Positions 47,752-58,049 of a DNA stretch of 64,000 nt are shown here, piece by piece. A model generated the notes under the pieces. It did not search any database, was not told the DNA's origin, and saw only the letters and a program-made list of their open reading frames with translations. Made by a program: the position numbers and the translations under genes. The DNA comes from Triatoma infestans. Its lineage: Eukaryota; Arthropoda; Insecta; Hemiptera; Reduviidae. Every line of letters starts with the position of its first letter. Positions within the stretch are counted from its first letter, which is position 1. The stretch spans positions 1-64,000 of the forward strand of contig JAAEAF010001065.1 of assembly GCA_011037195.1 (NCBI GenBank), written 5' to 3'.

Positions 47752-48800
47752 ATTTATTAGGTCCAGCTGTCTCTCTGAATGTCCAAATGAATTTTTTTAT
47801 TTTCAAAGTTATGAGACATATAATTCAATTCCAATTTATCACAATCATAAAGCTTACAAGATTTTTGCTACTTTAAATCTCTGCATACTTGTTTTCTAAA
47901 CTTTAACAAATTTCACTCTCTCCGCCTCCCTCTCTCTCTGGAATTCTCTCTCTCTTTCTAGAAGTTTTAAAAATTCCTTTCCCATAAATAAAGCATCCTT
48001 TGCAGATTTTTTTTATTATCATCTCTATAAACATCTAATTTAATATTATCAAAACATTCATAATTCATAAATCTTTATCTTGTTTTTTTTTTTATAAAAA
48101 AAAAATAACGAACCAACAAAACGTCAGCCTTTTCTGCCATTTCTTACTGCCACATCTAAATGACCTGTATCATAAAATAGGTGATGAAATCACAACTTTT
48201 TAAAATCTGAAATCATAAAAAAATATACATATATAAATTGTATATTTATTTCAATAAATAAAAATAATAAATATGGCGTCACCTTTTGTATAAATTAAAA
48301 AAAGAAAAGAAAAGAAAACATATATATATGTGTATAAAAATAATAAAATAAAACCTCATTTTTACTTTTTATATTTAATATTCAAATATAAATTTAATAT
48401 TAATATGGCTCGTTCTTTACCAAGGTGTTGTTATTAAGTTTTTTATGGTCTTCCAACTTGTGTTCCATTTTATTATCTCAAATTTTATTTTTATTTATCT
48501 TTTTAAATCATAGTTAACCCATTATTCACTGCCAAGCCGTCCAGGTTTTTAAAAAAAATTATTTATTTTTTTCAATGTTTTTACTTTTTTCTTAAGAGGT
48601 TATCCTGAAGGCGACCTGCGGGGGTGACATTTATTAGCTCCCGGCGGTTGGGGTGGGGGTGGGGTAACCTCCAACCTAAGACCTGTAAGATGATTTTATT
48701 CTGTCACACGATATCATATCAGTCACCCATTTAATTTACTGAGCCTCCCTTGCAAGACTAACGAGGGCATAAACCAGGTCGACTTATCCGTTAGATACTA
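47752..48800. other. AT-rich spacer
   Basis: Long A/T homopolymers and TA runs; a G-rich patch near 48620-48665. No gene recognised. Confidence 0.55.
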
Positions 48801-48802
48801 GA

Positions 48803-49090
48803 ATGTCAAAAGAGGCGATTCCCATGCCCATTTTATCTTTTGGATTCACAAATTTCGCTTCCAAAGAAACAACGTCGGCTACTTTGGGGATCCACAAAAT
48901 TCCACCATATCTACATCCTGAGGATTATATTCCTATCGTTTCGTTCTATGATAAAATATTTAAACATAATTCCGTACCTCCTTTCTTCTATCGATGTTAT
49001 TTGATCTATGAACATGAAGAAGACGAAAAAGGGTTCGTATCATTGAACACAATGGACCCATTGGATAAAGTGCGTCAACCATTGGAATGA
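48803..49090 (+). CDS. Unassigned 95-residue reading frame
   Basis: An ATG-to-TGA frame of 95 codons whose composition looks coding: balanced residues, several prolines and aromatics, and less AT-biased than the flanks. Segments include GFTNFASKETTSATLG, KIPPYLHPEDYIPIVSF and an acidic YEHEEDEKG stretch. No signal peptide, membrane segment or cysteine pair is visible, and I do not recognise the family. It could be a small intracellular protein or one exon of a larger gene. The stop is followed within 45 bases by a SINE tail, so the insertion may have truncated a longer exon. No splice-site context was convincing enough to extend it. Confidence 0.4.
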   Translation: MSKEAIPMPILSFGFTNFASKETTSATLGIHKIPPYLHPEDYIPIVSFYDKIFKHNSVPPFFYRCYLIYEHEEDEKGFVSLNTMDPLDKVRQPLE

Positions 49091-49132
49091 AGATCGCCGT
49101 CACAACCACGTATCACATTAGAATGCGTGTAA

Positions 49133-49370
49133 TTTTTTTTTTAATTTATGGCGCGTCAACATCTATGGTTATTGGCACCCGGAGCCTTCTCAGAGCACTG
49201 CCGGCCTCCGGACAGTGTTCTCTCGTTGCAGACAACACTGTCCATTACTGGACAGTAAGCTGTAGAGGCTCCTAGGAAGAAAAAATCTAAGGGTAGCACA
49301 GCTGGACTCGAACCCGGTTCCTCCGCGTGGGAGTCCAGTACGCTAACCACTTAGCTAATCCTTTCCCTCA
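49133..49370 (-). mobile_element. tRNA-derived SINE, copy 1
   Basis: Minus strand. The tRNA-like head has an intact A box TAGCTAAGTGG (49347-49357) and B box GGTTCGAGTCC (49304-49314), the internal RNA polymerase III promoter. It is followed by a body with GAGCCTCTACAGCTTAC and an A-rich 3' tail (plus-strand T run 49133-49142). The cloverleaf is incomplete, so this is a SINE and not a functional tRNA gene. The second copy is at 53.38-54.21 kb. Confidence 0.88.
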
Positions 49371-49374
49371 TATA

Positions 49375-49605
49375 ATGTTTTTGAAGATAATAGGTTGGGA
49401 AATCGGATGTCTCTTAGATCGTTAATAGTTCTGATTACAATTTTTCTCTTCCAAATTGGAATTTTGATTCTCGTTTAAGTTGGCCATGTAGTGCGGATAA
49501 TGCATATAGATTCTCAAGACATTGTAGGTAGTTTGAATATTATTATTATTATTATTATTATAATATTTTATAGTCCAACAGTTAGTGCCTTGAATTAATC
49601 CCCCA
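49375..49605. other. Spacer with (ATT)n
   Basis: ATT trinucleotide run near 49538-49562; otherwise nothing recognised. Confidence 0.5.
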
Positions 49606-49609
49606 TAGA

Positions 49610-50512
49610 ACTTGAAATTTAAGAAAACACATGCACGAAGTTTCGAGAAAAATTGTGAAAAATCAGTGTTATATTAGTAGGAGTACATCAATAAAACGAC
49701 ATCTATTGAAAAAAAGTACAACCTCATCCTTCCCCAAAACTACCATTAAATGAATTTTCTCAAAACAAAAGAAGGTGTAAACAGAACTGCTAGGTCTCTG
49801 TATAAATAGTTAGTGAACAAAGTTTAATAAAATCCGTCTTCATGGAGAAAATAGCAGAAAACGGAAAAACACTTTTGAGTAAAGTCCAGTCAAAATTCCG
49901 ACCAACCGTAATCGAAGACATCAAACTCGGAATTTTGGCAACATATTTAATTCCACGTATTTAATATTGCGTAAACCATAGAATCGTATAATAAATTAAT
50001 ATAGCACTGCAAAGGGAAGTATAACTGCATAACTCCATTTTGAAAAATGTTTCAGTTAAAAATTGTGGTACTTTATAAATTCAGTTAGTTTATAGAAAAT
50101 TGTTGGAGCTTTTTTTTTGAAAATCTCAAAAACAGATTGATTTAATCAAGTTCGAGAGCTTTGTACCAGTATATAGCATTTTACTTCCTCTTGCGTCCAG
50201 ATAGACATGAAGCTCATAATAGCATATTTGATTGACCGATTTTTAAACTAAATATTAAGGTTGAAGTTTCTGCGACTTTTTCGCTTTTGATTTTCTTGAC
50301 CGCAAACACAGCAAACACACATACAGACATAGAGAGCGGGAGTGTGTGTGATAGCGGGCCGTGAGACAGACAGATATTGAACGATTTCTAAATACCCACT
50401 TTTTCCGCCTCCCAAATGACCATAAAACATGCATTTCCGGTGAAAATTCAATTTCGCTAATATGACACGATCACAATACTTCCTCTAACCAGGAGGGAGT
50501 AAGAGAAAATAA
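49610..50512 (-). repeat. Family A, near full-length
   Basis: Landmarks: CATTAAATGAATTTTCTC, AGAAAATTGTTGGAGC, CA-rich tract near 50305-50327, TTTCCGGTGAAAATTC, ACGATCACAATACTTCC, and the end hairpin AGGAGGGAGTAAGAGAAAAT. Confidence 0.8.
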
Positions 50513-51615
50513 AACTGAATTCACACACTTGTGACTAATAATAATAAAGTATCAAGCTAACGAGGTGTTACATTCATTTAGAAATAAAAAGGTTATAGAA
50601 TTATGTTTATAAGTCATGAAGTTGTTTATAAATCCAGATCTAAGATCTGCAATGGCAAATAAAAATAAAACTTTTAATCTCCTTAAGGAATAAAATTTAC
50701 ATAAAAAAAAAAAGAAAGAAAAATAATAGATCTTTTCTATATAAATTTCTAAACAGAAACTTGATCATAACTTAAGATTATTTGTTTTTTCCTTCAATAA
50801 ATTTTATTAGTTGGTATGTGTGAAAACAAATTCTTAAAAATATTGTTCAAGAAATAAAAAAAAATATCTTTTAAAAGTTAACAATATAATAATACAAACA
50901 CACAAATAAGCAGTTTGAGAATGTAATGTTTTAGTGTTAACAAACAACACTGTTTAGAAGCTGTTTCTTTATAAATATAATAGACCTTTAGTTCTGCTTC
51001 TATAAGTGGTCTCAATTTGAAATTCAAATATTTTATTTATATATTACTTTTTTTGTTAAACAATTCTTTTAAGAATAGTTGCAACTGGAAATGATTCCAA
51101 ACTAACTAACGCCAGACTTGTAAAATATTTTAGTACCTAACATATAATTTATTTCACTTTTTAAAACAAGCTTTAACATTAATAATAAGTTTTGTTAGCT
51201 TTAAAAGTATTTTTATATTTTAAAAATTTATTGACAATTTCTCACCTTGTTTTAACTTTTTAAAAATCTGATGACTGTTTCTATTTTTTTTTCTCTCCAC
51301 ATAAAACTGTTACATTTATTTAATGTACACAGAGCTACTCTGGACGATTTATTATTAGTGTAATTTACATATAAAATACTTTAGATTATTTATTTTATTT
51401 AAATTGTAGAAATAAAAGAAGACAATTTTTTTGCAAAATTATTGCTTTGAAAATTGTTTTACTAAATCTTGATATTGCTACTACCTAGCGGGATATCAGA
51501 AAACTAAAAATATGTAACAGTCGCCGCTAGGCAGCAGTTGTTATTACTTGTTTATTAGTTGTATAGGGGCCCCCGCTCTTTTGCTAGGATGTATTAAACA
51601 AAACAAAAAAAAAAA
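50513..51615. other. AT-rich spacer
   Basis: No gene recognised; a slightly GC-richer patch lies near 51480-51590. Confidence 0.5.
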
Positions 51616-51617
51616 AA

Positions 51618-52012
51618 TGTGGTGTAAAACACTCATACAAGTTTCTCTTATTTTCCCTTAATACAGTTATGTATAAAATGAAAAATTGTCTTTAAATTTA
51701 AAATTTTCCTCAGATATGAAAAACTATAGCGTTCGTGGAAAATTTTTATGTTGATTTTGCACTGGAAATCATGTTTTATTGAACTTTAAAATTTTTTATG
51801 GCTAATAATGTATGTTATTTGGCCAGAATGAAACCAATCGCCGGAAGTTTGTTATTGATGGGGTATAACAATTAGCAGAACCTGAAAATTAATCCTAATA
51901 TATCCGAGATGCCATCGGGCTAAGTAAAATTTTCCAAAATTAAGCTTGAACCGAAAAATCATGTTCCAAGTACTCTGAAAATAATATAAATGTTTTTCTA
52001 GCGAATGGTCTG

Positions 52013-52054
<42 letters not shown>

Positions 52055-52330
52055 GTGAACTGATTAATTCCGTTGCGAAAAAATCGCGGCAAGTTTAATA
52101 TTTCGTTTTATGGGACAAGTTTCCTGTGGGTTTCGGTCCCATCATGGAACAAGTTTTTTCCATTTTTTCGGATTTTCTCTAACGATTTCGAGTGGCTCTT
52201 TATATTCGAATGGTATTTAGGCTTTCGATGAGTTTGCGATACTATAGAGTGCTAAGCTTTTTGATTAAGTTTAACTAGTTATACTGAATTGTTCGAAATG
52301 ATTTTGTTGAATAAACAGCGCATTTATTAA
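51618..52330. repeat. Family A pieces in both orientations
   Basis: A minus-type terminus (TGTGGTGTAAAACACTCATA) is followed by plus-type landmarks: CTAGCGAATGGTCTGTTAG, a GT tract at about 52013-52050, and GCGAAAAAATCGCGGCAAG. Confidence 0.65.
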
Positions 52331-52559
52331 ATCTTCTAATTATGTGGTTGAAAAAGCGGGAATAATAACAGAAGTTATACAGTTCAAGATCCATTAACTA
52401 AGTTATTTTATCATTTAATTGATACGTATTCAAATGAAATATTGTTATTTAAAACTTTCTAAATTCATTAGTATTTCCTCGACATATATTTAAATATATA
52501 TATTTAGGCTTTAAGGAGCCAAACATAAACTTATGTTAATTGTTAGGTTTTATGCCAGG
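52331..52559. other. AT-rich spacer
   Basis: Nothing recognised. Confidence 0.4.
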
Positions 52560-52925
52560 TATCAAAAGGTATACATCAATTTGACTACATTATATTCCGG
52601 AAAAATGTATTAAACTAAAAGTGATAGGCTCTATGTATGCATTAAGTATGGCAAGTTTAAAGAAAATCATTTGGAGCTGATCATAAGAAACTTAAACAAG
52701 AAAAGATCAATAAAGTCGCACTTATAGATTTTATCGTAACTTTGTGAGATGTGATGGTCACCTGACGGTTATCAAATTTGATCTGACGGTGTGACGGAAT
52801 ATCAAATTTTAAGCTCTTTGAGATTTTTCCTGTTTGAAATATTGTCTTGTCCTGGGGAACTCAACGCATCTATTTCCGGTGGAAACTGGATGACAAAGAT
52901 TTTGAGCAGTAAGAGAAATTGAAAA
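52560..52925 (-). repeat. Degenerate family A fragment
   Basis: AAGTTTAAAGAAAATCATTTGG, AAAGTCGCACTTATAG, CTATTTCCGGTGGAAAC and the end block GAGCAGTAAGAGAAATTG. Confidence 0.6.
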
Positions 52926-53383
52926 TATTAGAAAAGTGTGTCAAATGATAATGAATTCTAGATGATCCTATTAAAAACTGAAACTCATATCTAGTTTTAA
53001 GTATTGCTATCTATTTATTTAATAATATCTTTTTAACTTTCTAAATTTAGTTAACAGATAGTTCACACCTACATTTAAATGTAAATAAATTTAAAAAAAA
53101 AGAGGAGATAATGAAATCTAACTGCATATATTTAAAATACAAAATATTAAAATGTTGCACTCAATGAATGGAATATAGTTGCAGTTAATCGATCAAGATA
53201 ATCATGATAATAGTAAAAAAAAAAAAGAAGAAAACTAATATAGACTATCGATAGATCATTTTATATCTAGTTTCACGATAAATTTCCCCACATCAATCTT
53301 GATCGAGCTGTGAATGGTTATTTATATTAAGTCAATGTTTTGAATTATACTAGACATTGTTAAACCAATCTGGCGAAAAAAAA
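52926..53383. other. AT-rich spacer
   Basis: Nothing recognised. Confidence 0.4.
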
Positions 53384-53504
53384 TTTTTTTTATCTATTTA
53401 GGGCACGTCAATATCTATGATTATTAGCCTGCTCAGTGCACTGCCGGTTTCTGGACAGGGTTCACTCGTTACAGACAGCAATTATGGGCTATGACAGACT
53501 AGGT

Positions 53505-53665
53505 TTCCTGGGTCGCTCCACCTGGGTCGCGCGACCCAATCATCAAGACAGTTTACAATTGGGTGTTCACCCTGGGTGGCGCCACTGTACAGGTGGCATG
53601 ACCCGGTCGACCATCGGCGACTCAACCCGCGACCCAGTGGTGGCGCCACCCAGTGCGCTATGGAT
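53505..53665. repeat. Subterminal palindromes of the Harbinger element
   Basis: GGGTCGCGCGACCC (53524-53537) is a perfect 14-bp palindrome. GGGTGGCGCCACTG lies near 53573, and a GGTGGCGCCACC palindrome near 53639-53650. GACCC/GGGTC motifs recur at 53600-53636 and again near the right end. They are candidate binding sites for the element's own proteins. Confidence 0.7.
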
Positions 53666-53701
53666 TTCTAATCAGCCTGTTATACGTGGTCTTTCGATCA
53701 A

Positions 53702-53857
53702 ATGCTTGATGTGGAAGCCTTTATAACTGAAATCCAACAGCACCCTGTTATAAGGGACGTTAAGTACAGTGATTACTCAAACAGGGATATGAAGAAGAAC
53801 GCTTGGGAAGAAATTGTAGAAGTGCAAGAAAATTTATCAGGATGTTTTCTGAGCTGA
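53702..53857 (+). pseudogene. MADF-domain protein, N-terminal remnant
   Basis: Encodes MLDVEAFITEIQQHP, VIRDVKYSDYSN and MKKNAWEEIVEV, the start of a MADF (Myb/SANT-like) DNA-binding domain: 'FI-x-x-(V/I)-x-x-x-P-x-(L/I)-x-D ... Y-x-(N) ... K-x-x-AW-x-x-I'. Harbinger elements encode such a protein as the partner of their transposase. The frame closes after 51 codons, just after the predicted deletion junction (about 53815-53850); the rest of the domain is missing or shifted. Confidence 0.72.
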
Positions 53858-53991
53858 GGATACAATGAATAAAAGAAACTAGTTTCCTTTATCTCTCTTA
53901 ATAAGGGGTGAACCCAAAACCGTCTATTTTTAATTTTTTTCCGGTTACGTAGGTGAAGGTAGGCTACAGCTGCTAACTTTTCGACTTCCAT
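53830..53991 (-). pseudogene. Harbinger transposase, N-terminal remnant
   Basis: Minus frame starting at 53991: MEVEKLAAVAYLHLRNRKK, then RRFWVHPLLREIKETSFFY, SLYPQLRKHPDKF. This is the hallmark N-terminus of Harbinger nuclease proteins ('R-x-(F/W)WVHPLLR ... G-x-(F/Y)-x-x-LYP-x-LR-x-(D/H)P-x-KF'). After the KF the frame continues into antisense MADF sequence (SCTSTIS), marking the deletion junction. No DDE catalytic residues remain. Mobilisation would need a full-length element elsewhere. Confidence 0.82.
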
Positions 53992-54215
53992 TATTCAACT
54001 GGTCTTGAGCCGTGGGTGGCACTTCCCAGGAAGCGAATCAAGTGGCGTCAAAATAAGGGGCCCGACCCAGGAAGCCTCGCCTGTCATAGCCCTATAACAG
54101 GAAAGAGAGCTGTATAGGCTCCTAGGAAGAAAAGATCTGGCGGCAGTACTGAAACCCGAAATCTCCACGTTGCTAGTCCTGCGCCTTCACTGAGCTAATC
54201 CCTACCCTTACAATA

Positions 54216-54260
54216 ATTGTGTGTGTGTGTGTGTGAACAAGATATCTCAAATATAAAAAA
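54216..54260. repeat. (GT)n next to family A
   Basis: Short GT run near 54219-54234 followed by AACAAGATATCTCAAATATA, the family A segment that follows its microsatellite. Confidence 0.6.
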
Positions 54261-54261
54261 A

Positions 54262-54955
54262 TCTAATGTGAACACTCACACACTTTCTCTTACTCCAGTA
54301 ACAAAATTGTAATTGACAAATTTTCTTCAAACTTCTAAGTTTTACTAAATTCGTAGGTGTGTGTGTGTGTGTGTGTGTGTGGAGAAAACTGAAACGACTG
54401 TGCAGTAACAACGTTCTTTCGGTCATCTGATATTCTTCAAACTCGAAATTTCGACAACATATTTAATTCTAATTAATATTATTCAGATGATAGAATTGTA
54501 TAATAAACTGATATAGCACTTAAGAGGAAAACATAACACCACCTCTCTCTTAAAAGTGCCCTTATATGAATTTTCCTGGAGAAATGTTTCAAATAAAAGT
54601 TGTAGATCTTCGTATGTGTAGTTGATAAGTGAAGTTGGAAGAAAATCGTTGGAGCCATTTTCCAGAAAATCGCAAAAAAGTGAATAAACTATTTAGTAAA
54701 GTGGTACTTCCGGTTGAGAAATTTTGTCAGATAACTTAGTGTTCAGATCCCATAGTGATACCTTAATGGAATATCAAGTTTGACTTCCTGCGATTTTTTT
54801 GTTTCTGAGCTTTGCTGTTCACGCACCCACTGACAATTTTCTAAAAACCACTTTTTTGGACTCAGGGAACCTCAATACGGATATTTCCGGTGAAAACTCG
54901 ATATCGAAAATTTGACACTTTTACAATACTTCCTCTTAATATTGTGAAAGTAAAA
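54262..54955 (-). repeat. Family A, near full-length
   Basis: Starts ATCTAATGTGAACACTCAC with ACTTTCTCTTACTCC, has (GT)n near 54357-54380, TGGTACTTCCGGTTGAG near 54702, and ends TTTACAATACTTCCTCTTA. One of the better copies. Confidence 0.88.
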
Positions 54956-55545
54956 TTAGCAGAAAGCTCCAAACTTGATATTACGTTTAAGCACTATCTA
55001 CCACTTGTTTGACAATAAGATTTTAGTGAAACTCCTCAACTTGAAGTGCGTCTTAAACTGAATTTTTTTGTTTTTTCTGTTTTTCGCAATTATTCGAAAA
55101 TGGCTATATTTTCTTTAAAGTTCAAACACTATTTACCCACGTAAATGCCTATCACTTTTATTGAACCATTTTTTCTGGAAAATATTAAACACATTTTTCA
55201 GTTTTTGGCGACTTTCTTTCGACTTACTACATCAACTACACATACAAAGATGTAACACTTTTGTGGGAATATTCATTAAATGGTTGTTGTGGCGTGACGT
55301 CAGACTTTCCTCGCTATAGGGCCATTACAGTATATTATATATTAATAAGAATTTAAATGCTGGCCTTAATTCCGAGTTTGAAGAAAATCGGTTAACTAAT
55401 CGGTATGACTTTTATAGTATATTTCGGATGCGAGTTATATGCGAAATTTGAAACTAAGAAATATAAATAAATAATAAATCATATATCAAAATTATGCAAA
55501 TTGCAGTAAGAGTAAAGCCGTGTGAGTGTTTCGCACACCAGGTTT
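54956..55545 (+). repeat. Family A fragment, back to back with previous
   Basis: Starts at AGCAGAAAGCTCCAAACTTG and runs to the 3' hairpin GTAAAGCCGTGTGAGTG with TTTCGCACACCAGG. The pair 54262-55545 forms an inverted arrangement. Confidence 0.75.
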
Positions 55546-55683
55546 CTTTATTCCAATTATAATTGAAGTTGTAAGTTCAGAATAATAAAGGAAATTGTTT
55601 GGTAAAGTGTTTTAATTATCAGCGAGTTACTCATCAAATAAAAATGTTAGAAACATGTTGTGTATTTTTTATTGATGAGCTCA

Positions 55684-55686
<3 letters not shown>

Positions 55687-55721
<35 letters not shown>
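55687..55721. repeat. (GT)n microsatellite, about 35 bases
   Basis: Uninterrupted GT dinucleotides. Confidence 0.95.
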
Positions 55722-55725
<4 letters not shown>

Positions 55726-55800
55726 GAATACATAGCGGAATGTTTCATCTCATTCAGCAATAAATTGCTGTTTATACAATACATAATCGCACAATAAACC

Positions 55801-55862
55801 TATGTTGGCCGTGATGCCGAGGTATAGCCCACCCGAAGATGTAATCTAATCTAATGTAATGT
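55801..55862 (+). mobile_element. LINE 3' tail with (AATCT)n
   Basis: ATGCCGAGGTATAGCCCACC ends in GATGTAATCTAATCTAATG, the pentamer-type tail seen at 8.2, 56.0 and 60.06 kb, here on the plus strand. Confidence 0.45.
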
Positions 55863-56007
55863 ATACAAATCTTCAATATTTCTTATAACCTATTGCAGCC
55901 ATGAGAACAATATTGCGATAATGACAAATTTTCGAAATTGAGTTTTCACGGAAATACATGTTTTGAGGTCCCCTGAGTACGAAATAATGTTTTAGCTAAT
56001 ATATATA

Positions 56008-56690
56008 TATTAGATTAGATTAGATTAGTTTGGGAAGGACCACGCCTCACTCCACTGCTACCTACATTGAGAGGTCTATTGTGGATCCCCTGGGTTTAGA
56101 GCACATCGTTCAGCTTTGCTCTCTTAATCAGGCCTAGCAAAGCTGAAAGTGGCTCCGTCATGAAGTTCATGGCTTCGGGAATATTAGTCCCCAGTTGAAG
56201 AAACCTTGTTCTTGCCAGTCCAGCACACTCACAAAGGATGTGCGCCGGGGTTTCCTCCTCGGTCCTGCAGAAACGGCATAATGCGTTGTCTGCAAGTAAT
56301 AAATGGTGCATGTGACTATTCAGCCTGCAATGCCCTGTTACCCACTATTAGCCTTATATTCCTTCGGTTATGGCTCAGTAGGTCCTTGGTAAATTTAGGC
56401 AAATATCTCTTAATGAAGAGTTTCGCCCTGAACGCCCTGACATACTTTCCCACCATCGCAGACGCTGGTCTTCTATCTATTCCTTGATAGAAGCGTGAAT
56501 GAGGCTTCTGGGCAACCTGCAGAAGGGCTCGGGGCCTAAAAAGGTATCCTTCGAGCCCTCCCGCGCCAGGGCATCCGCCCTTTCGTTGCCAAGGAACCCC
56601 GCATGGCCCGGCACCCAGGGAGTGTCAGCTTATTCCGAGCACCCACCCACCCACATATGTATCGAGAAATCTGGGCTACTATAGGGGAGA
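56008..56690 (-). pseudogene. LINE RNase H tail, zinc motif, (AATCT)n tail
   Basis: Minus strand: WVPGHAGFLGNERADALARE (conserved H and last D of RNase H), EPFCRLPRSLIHASIKE, a stop, RLRWWESM, a frame-shifted stretch, TGHCRLNSHMHHLLLADNA, then CRFCRTEEETPAHILCEC, a CCHC-type zinc-binding C-terminus. It ends LLGLIKRAKLNDVL at 56096. The 3' UTR carries CACAATAGACC and ends in ACTAATCTAATCTAATCT. RNase H-bearing non-LTR element, 5'-truncated and broken. It differs from the families at 13/29 kb and 38 kb. Confidence 0.85.
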
Positions 56691-57105
56691 TGTGCGCAAA
56701 GATAAGTTCTGTAGAAATGGATTATGGAGAAAGTGTTTTTTTTTTTTAAAAAGAGAAGAGATAGATTATGAAATGAAGATATATGGAAGGAAATGGAGGT
56801 TAAGGAGACTTTCGAGGAGAGATTGGTAAAAAGAAAACTGAAATGGTATGGACATCTCAGAACAATGCTCCCAGAAATTTGGCCTCCAGGGATGGTGAGA
56901 GAGTGGGATCCGGAGAGAAATATAAGACGAGGAAGACCAGCCCGAAGATGGGAAGAGGGTATAGAGGAGCAGATGGCTGTAGAGGACTGCGAGAAGGTGA
57001 CTGGTGCGTGAGAGATCTCTGGAGGGACAATTTGACCTGACGGCAACCCAGCAGAAGGGAAACGCCGGGAAAGTCAAAAAGTAACCTGAATCTTCTTATT
57101 TCATG
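56691..57105 (+). pseudogene. RTE-like LINE C-terminus
   Basis: Plus strand: SSVEMDYG near 56705, FEERLVKRKLKWYGHLRTM, then EIWPPGMVREWDPERNIR and GRPARRWEEGIEEQMAVED; in the next frame REGDWCVRDLWRDNLT follows. This is the RTE C-terminal pattern 'L-x-WYGH-x-x-RM ... GRP-x-x-RW-x-x-x-I ... DW-x-x-RDLWR'. A poly-T/A run near 56738-56753 and a shift near 57000 break it. It is the same type as the 6.4-7.5 kb remnant. The four minus-strand or alternative frames over it are shadows. Confidence 0.8.
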
Positions 57106-57215
57106 GCCCAACTAGACATTGTAATTTTAAAGAAACTTTGCTAATTAAATTATATTTTTAATTAATCTAGAGTAAGAGAATGTCGTGTATGCCACACCAG
57201 TTTGATATTTTTTTA

Positions 57216-58045
57216 TGTAATTATAATTGAAATTGCAAGTTCACAATAATAGAGGAATTTGTATTAATAATAGCACATTTCTAATGAAATAAAAATGTTT
57301 GAAAACATGGAGTATTTCTTGTTGATGTATTCATTTTTGTTTGTCTTGAATTTGGGAATTTTTCTTTTATAATTCATATCTTCCAGTGATCAGATTTTGT
57401 TTTTAATTGCTGTTTACGTAATGAAACATAAATCTTCAATATTTTTTTTTTTGGAAATATCGTAAACACATGTTACTATGATCGTCTTCTATCAGTGTGG
57501 TTGTTTATAAATATCATGTTCAGATATTTGGAGCAACGGTTTTGTTCACTGTTGTAGAATTGTAGCATGCTACATAGACAGGAATTTTTCCAAGGACATG
57601 GTATCATCTTGAAGGTTGTGTTTAATTGCTGGTCTCTTTCTTTGCCTACGAACGTGCAAACACACACACACAGACCCAATGTAACATGGTCGAGTACATG
57701 TACTACAATTGTCCAATCTGGCAACACTGCAATAATTCATTTTAGCTCAAAAAAAAAGCAACAAATGTTCACTCGATTAAATTTCTTGGCTTGATTTCAT
57801 TTCTTTGCGATCTTTTATATCCAGCTTTGTTTAACAGGAAATAAAGGCTTGTAAACACTTATTTGATCAAAGCCAATTGAAACAACACAAAAACAAAATC
57901 CTTTTAGTAATCCTACCATTTAACTTCATGGATTCATCCCCCCATTTCTCTTAATTACAGTATCACCTTTGAAAAACCGATTAATGTCTATTTCTGCTTT
58001 CTCATATTACTTGAATAGGTTATTTTCTCTTTCCCGTGTTAGATA
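57216..58045. other. Intergenic, nothing recognised
   Basis: AT-rich with a short CA tract near 57659-57672. The 83- and 75-codon frames on opposite strands near 57.5-57.8 kb have no domain. Confidence 0.5.
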
Positions 58046-58049
58046 TTGT

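Larger units (their letters stand above)
53486..54092. mobile_element. Harbinger-type deletion derivative
   Basis: Terminal inverted repeats of about 30 bp: GGGCTATGACAGACTAGG at the left and GGGCTATGACAGGCGAGG from the complement of the right, both continuing into TTCCTGGGTCG (27 of 30 positions equal). TAT stands immediately outside both ends, a 3-bp target duplication as expected for PIF/Harbinger, though TWA is the usual preference. It contains N-terminal remnants of both Harbinger proteins, pointing inward from opposite ends, so the middle has been deleted. It inserted into a SINE. Confidence 0.88.
53384..54212 (-). mobile_element. tRNA-derived SINE, copy 2, interrupted
   Basis: The head at 54212-54120 has A box TAGCTCAGTGA (complement of 54188-54198) and a decayed B box. 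The body CTATACAGCTC matches copy 1, and the 3' part reappears at 53486-53391 ending in an A/T-rich tail. A 607-bp DNA transposon (53486-54092) splits it. It is older and more diverged than copy 1. Confidence 0.85.
55885..57215 (+). repeat. Family A split by two LINE fragments
   Basis: 5' landmarks (ATTGCGATAATGACAAATTT, TTTTGAGGTCCCCTGAGTAC) up to about 56005. LINE material fills 56008-57110, then the 3' terminus GAGTAAGAGAATGTCGTG with CCACACCAG at about 57168-57205. Confidence 0.7.

Noticed and set aside
49300..49370. Functional tRNA gene
   Set aside because: The A and B boxes are intact, but the arms do not form a full cloverleaf and a SINE body and A-rich tail follow; a second copy exists at 54.2 kb.
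56630..57111. Minus-strand serine/proline-rich frames of 84-138 codons
   Set aside because: Shadows of the plus-strand RTE-like C-terminus, whose WYGHL and GRPARRW motifs are clear.
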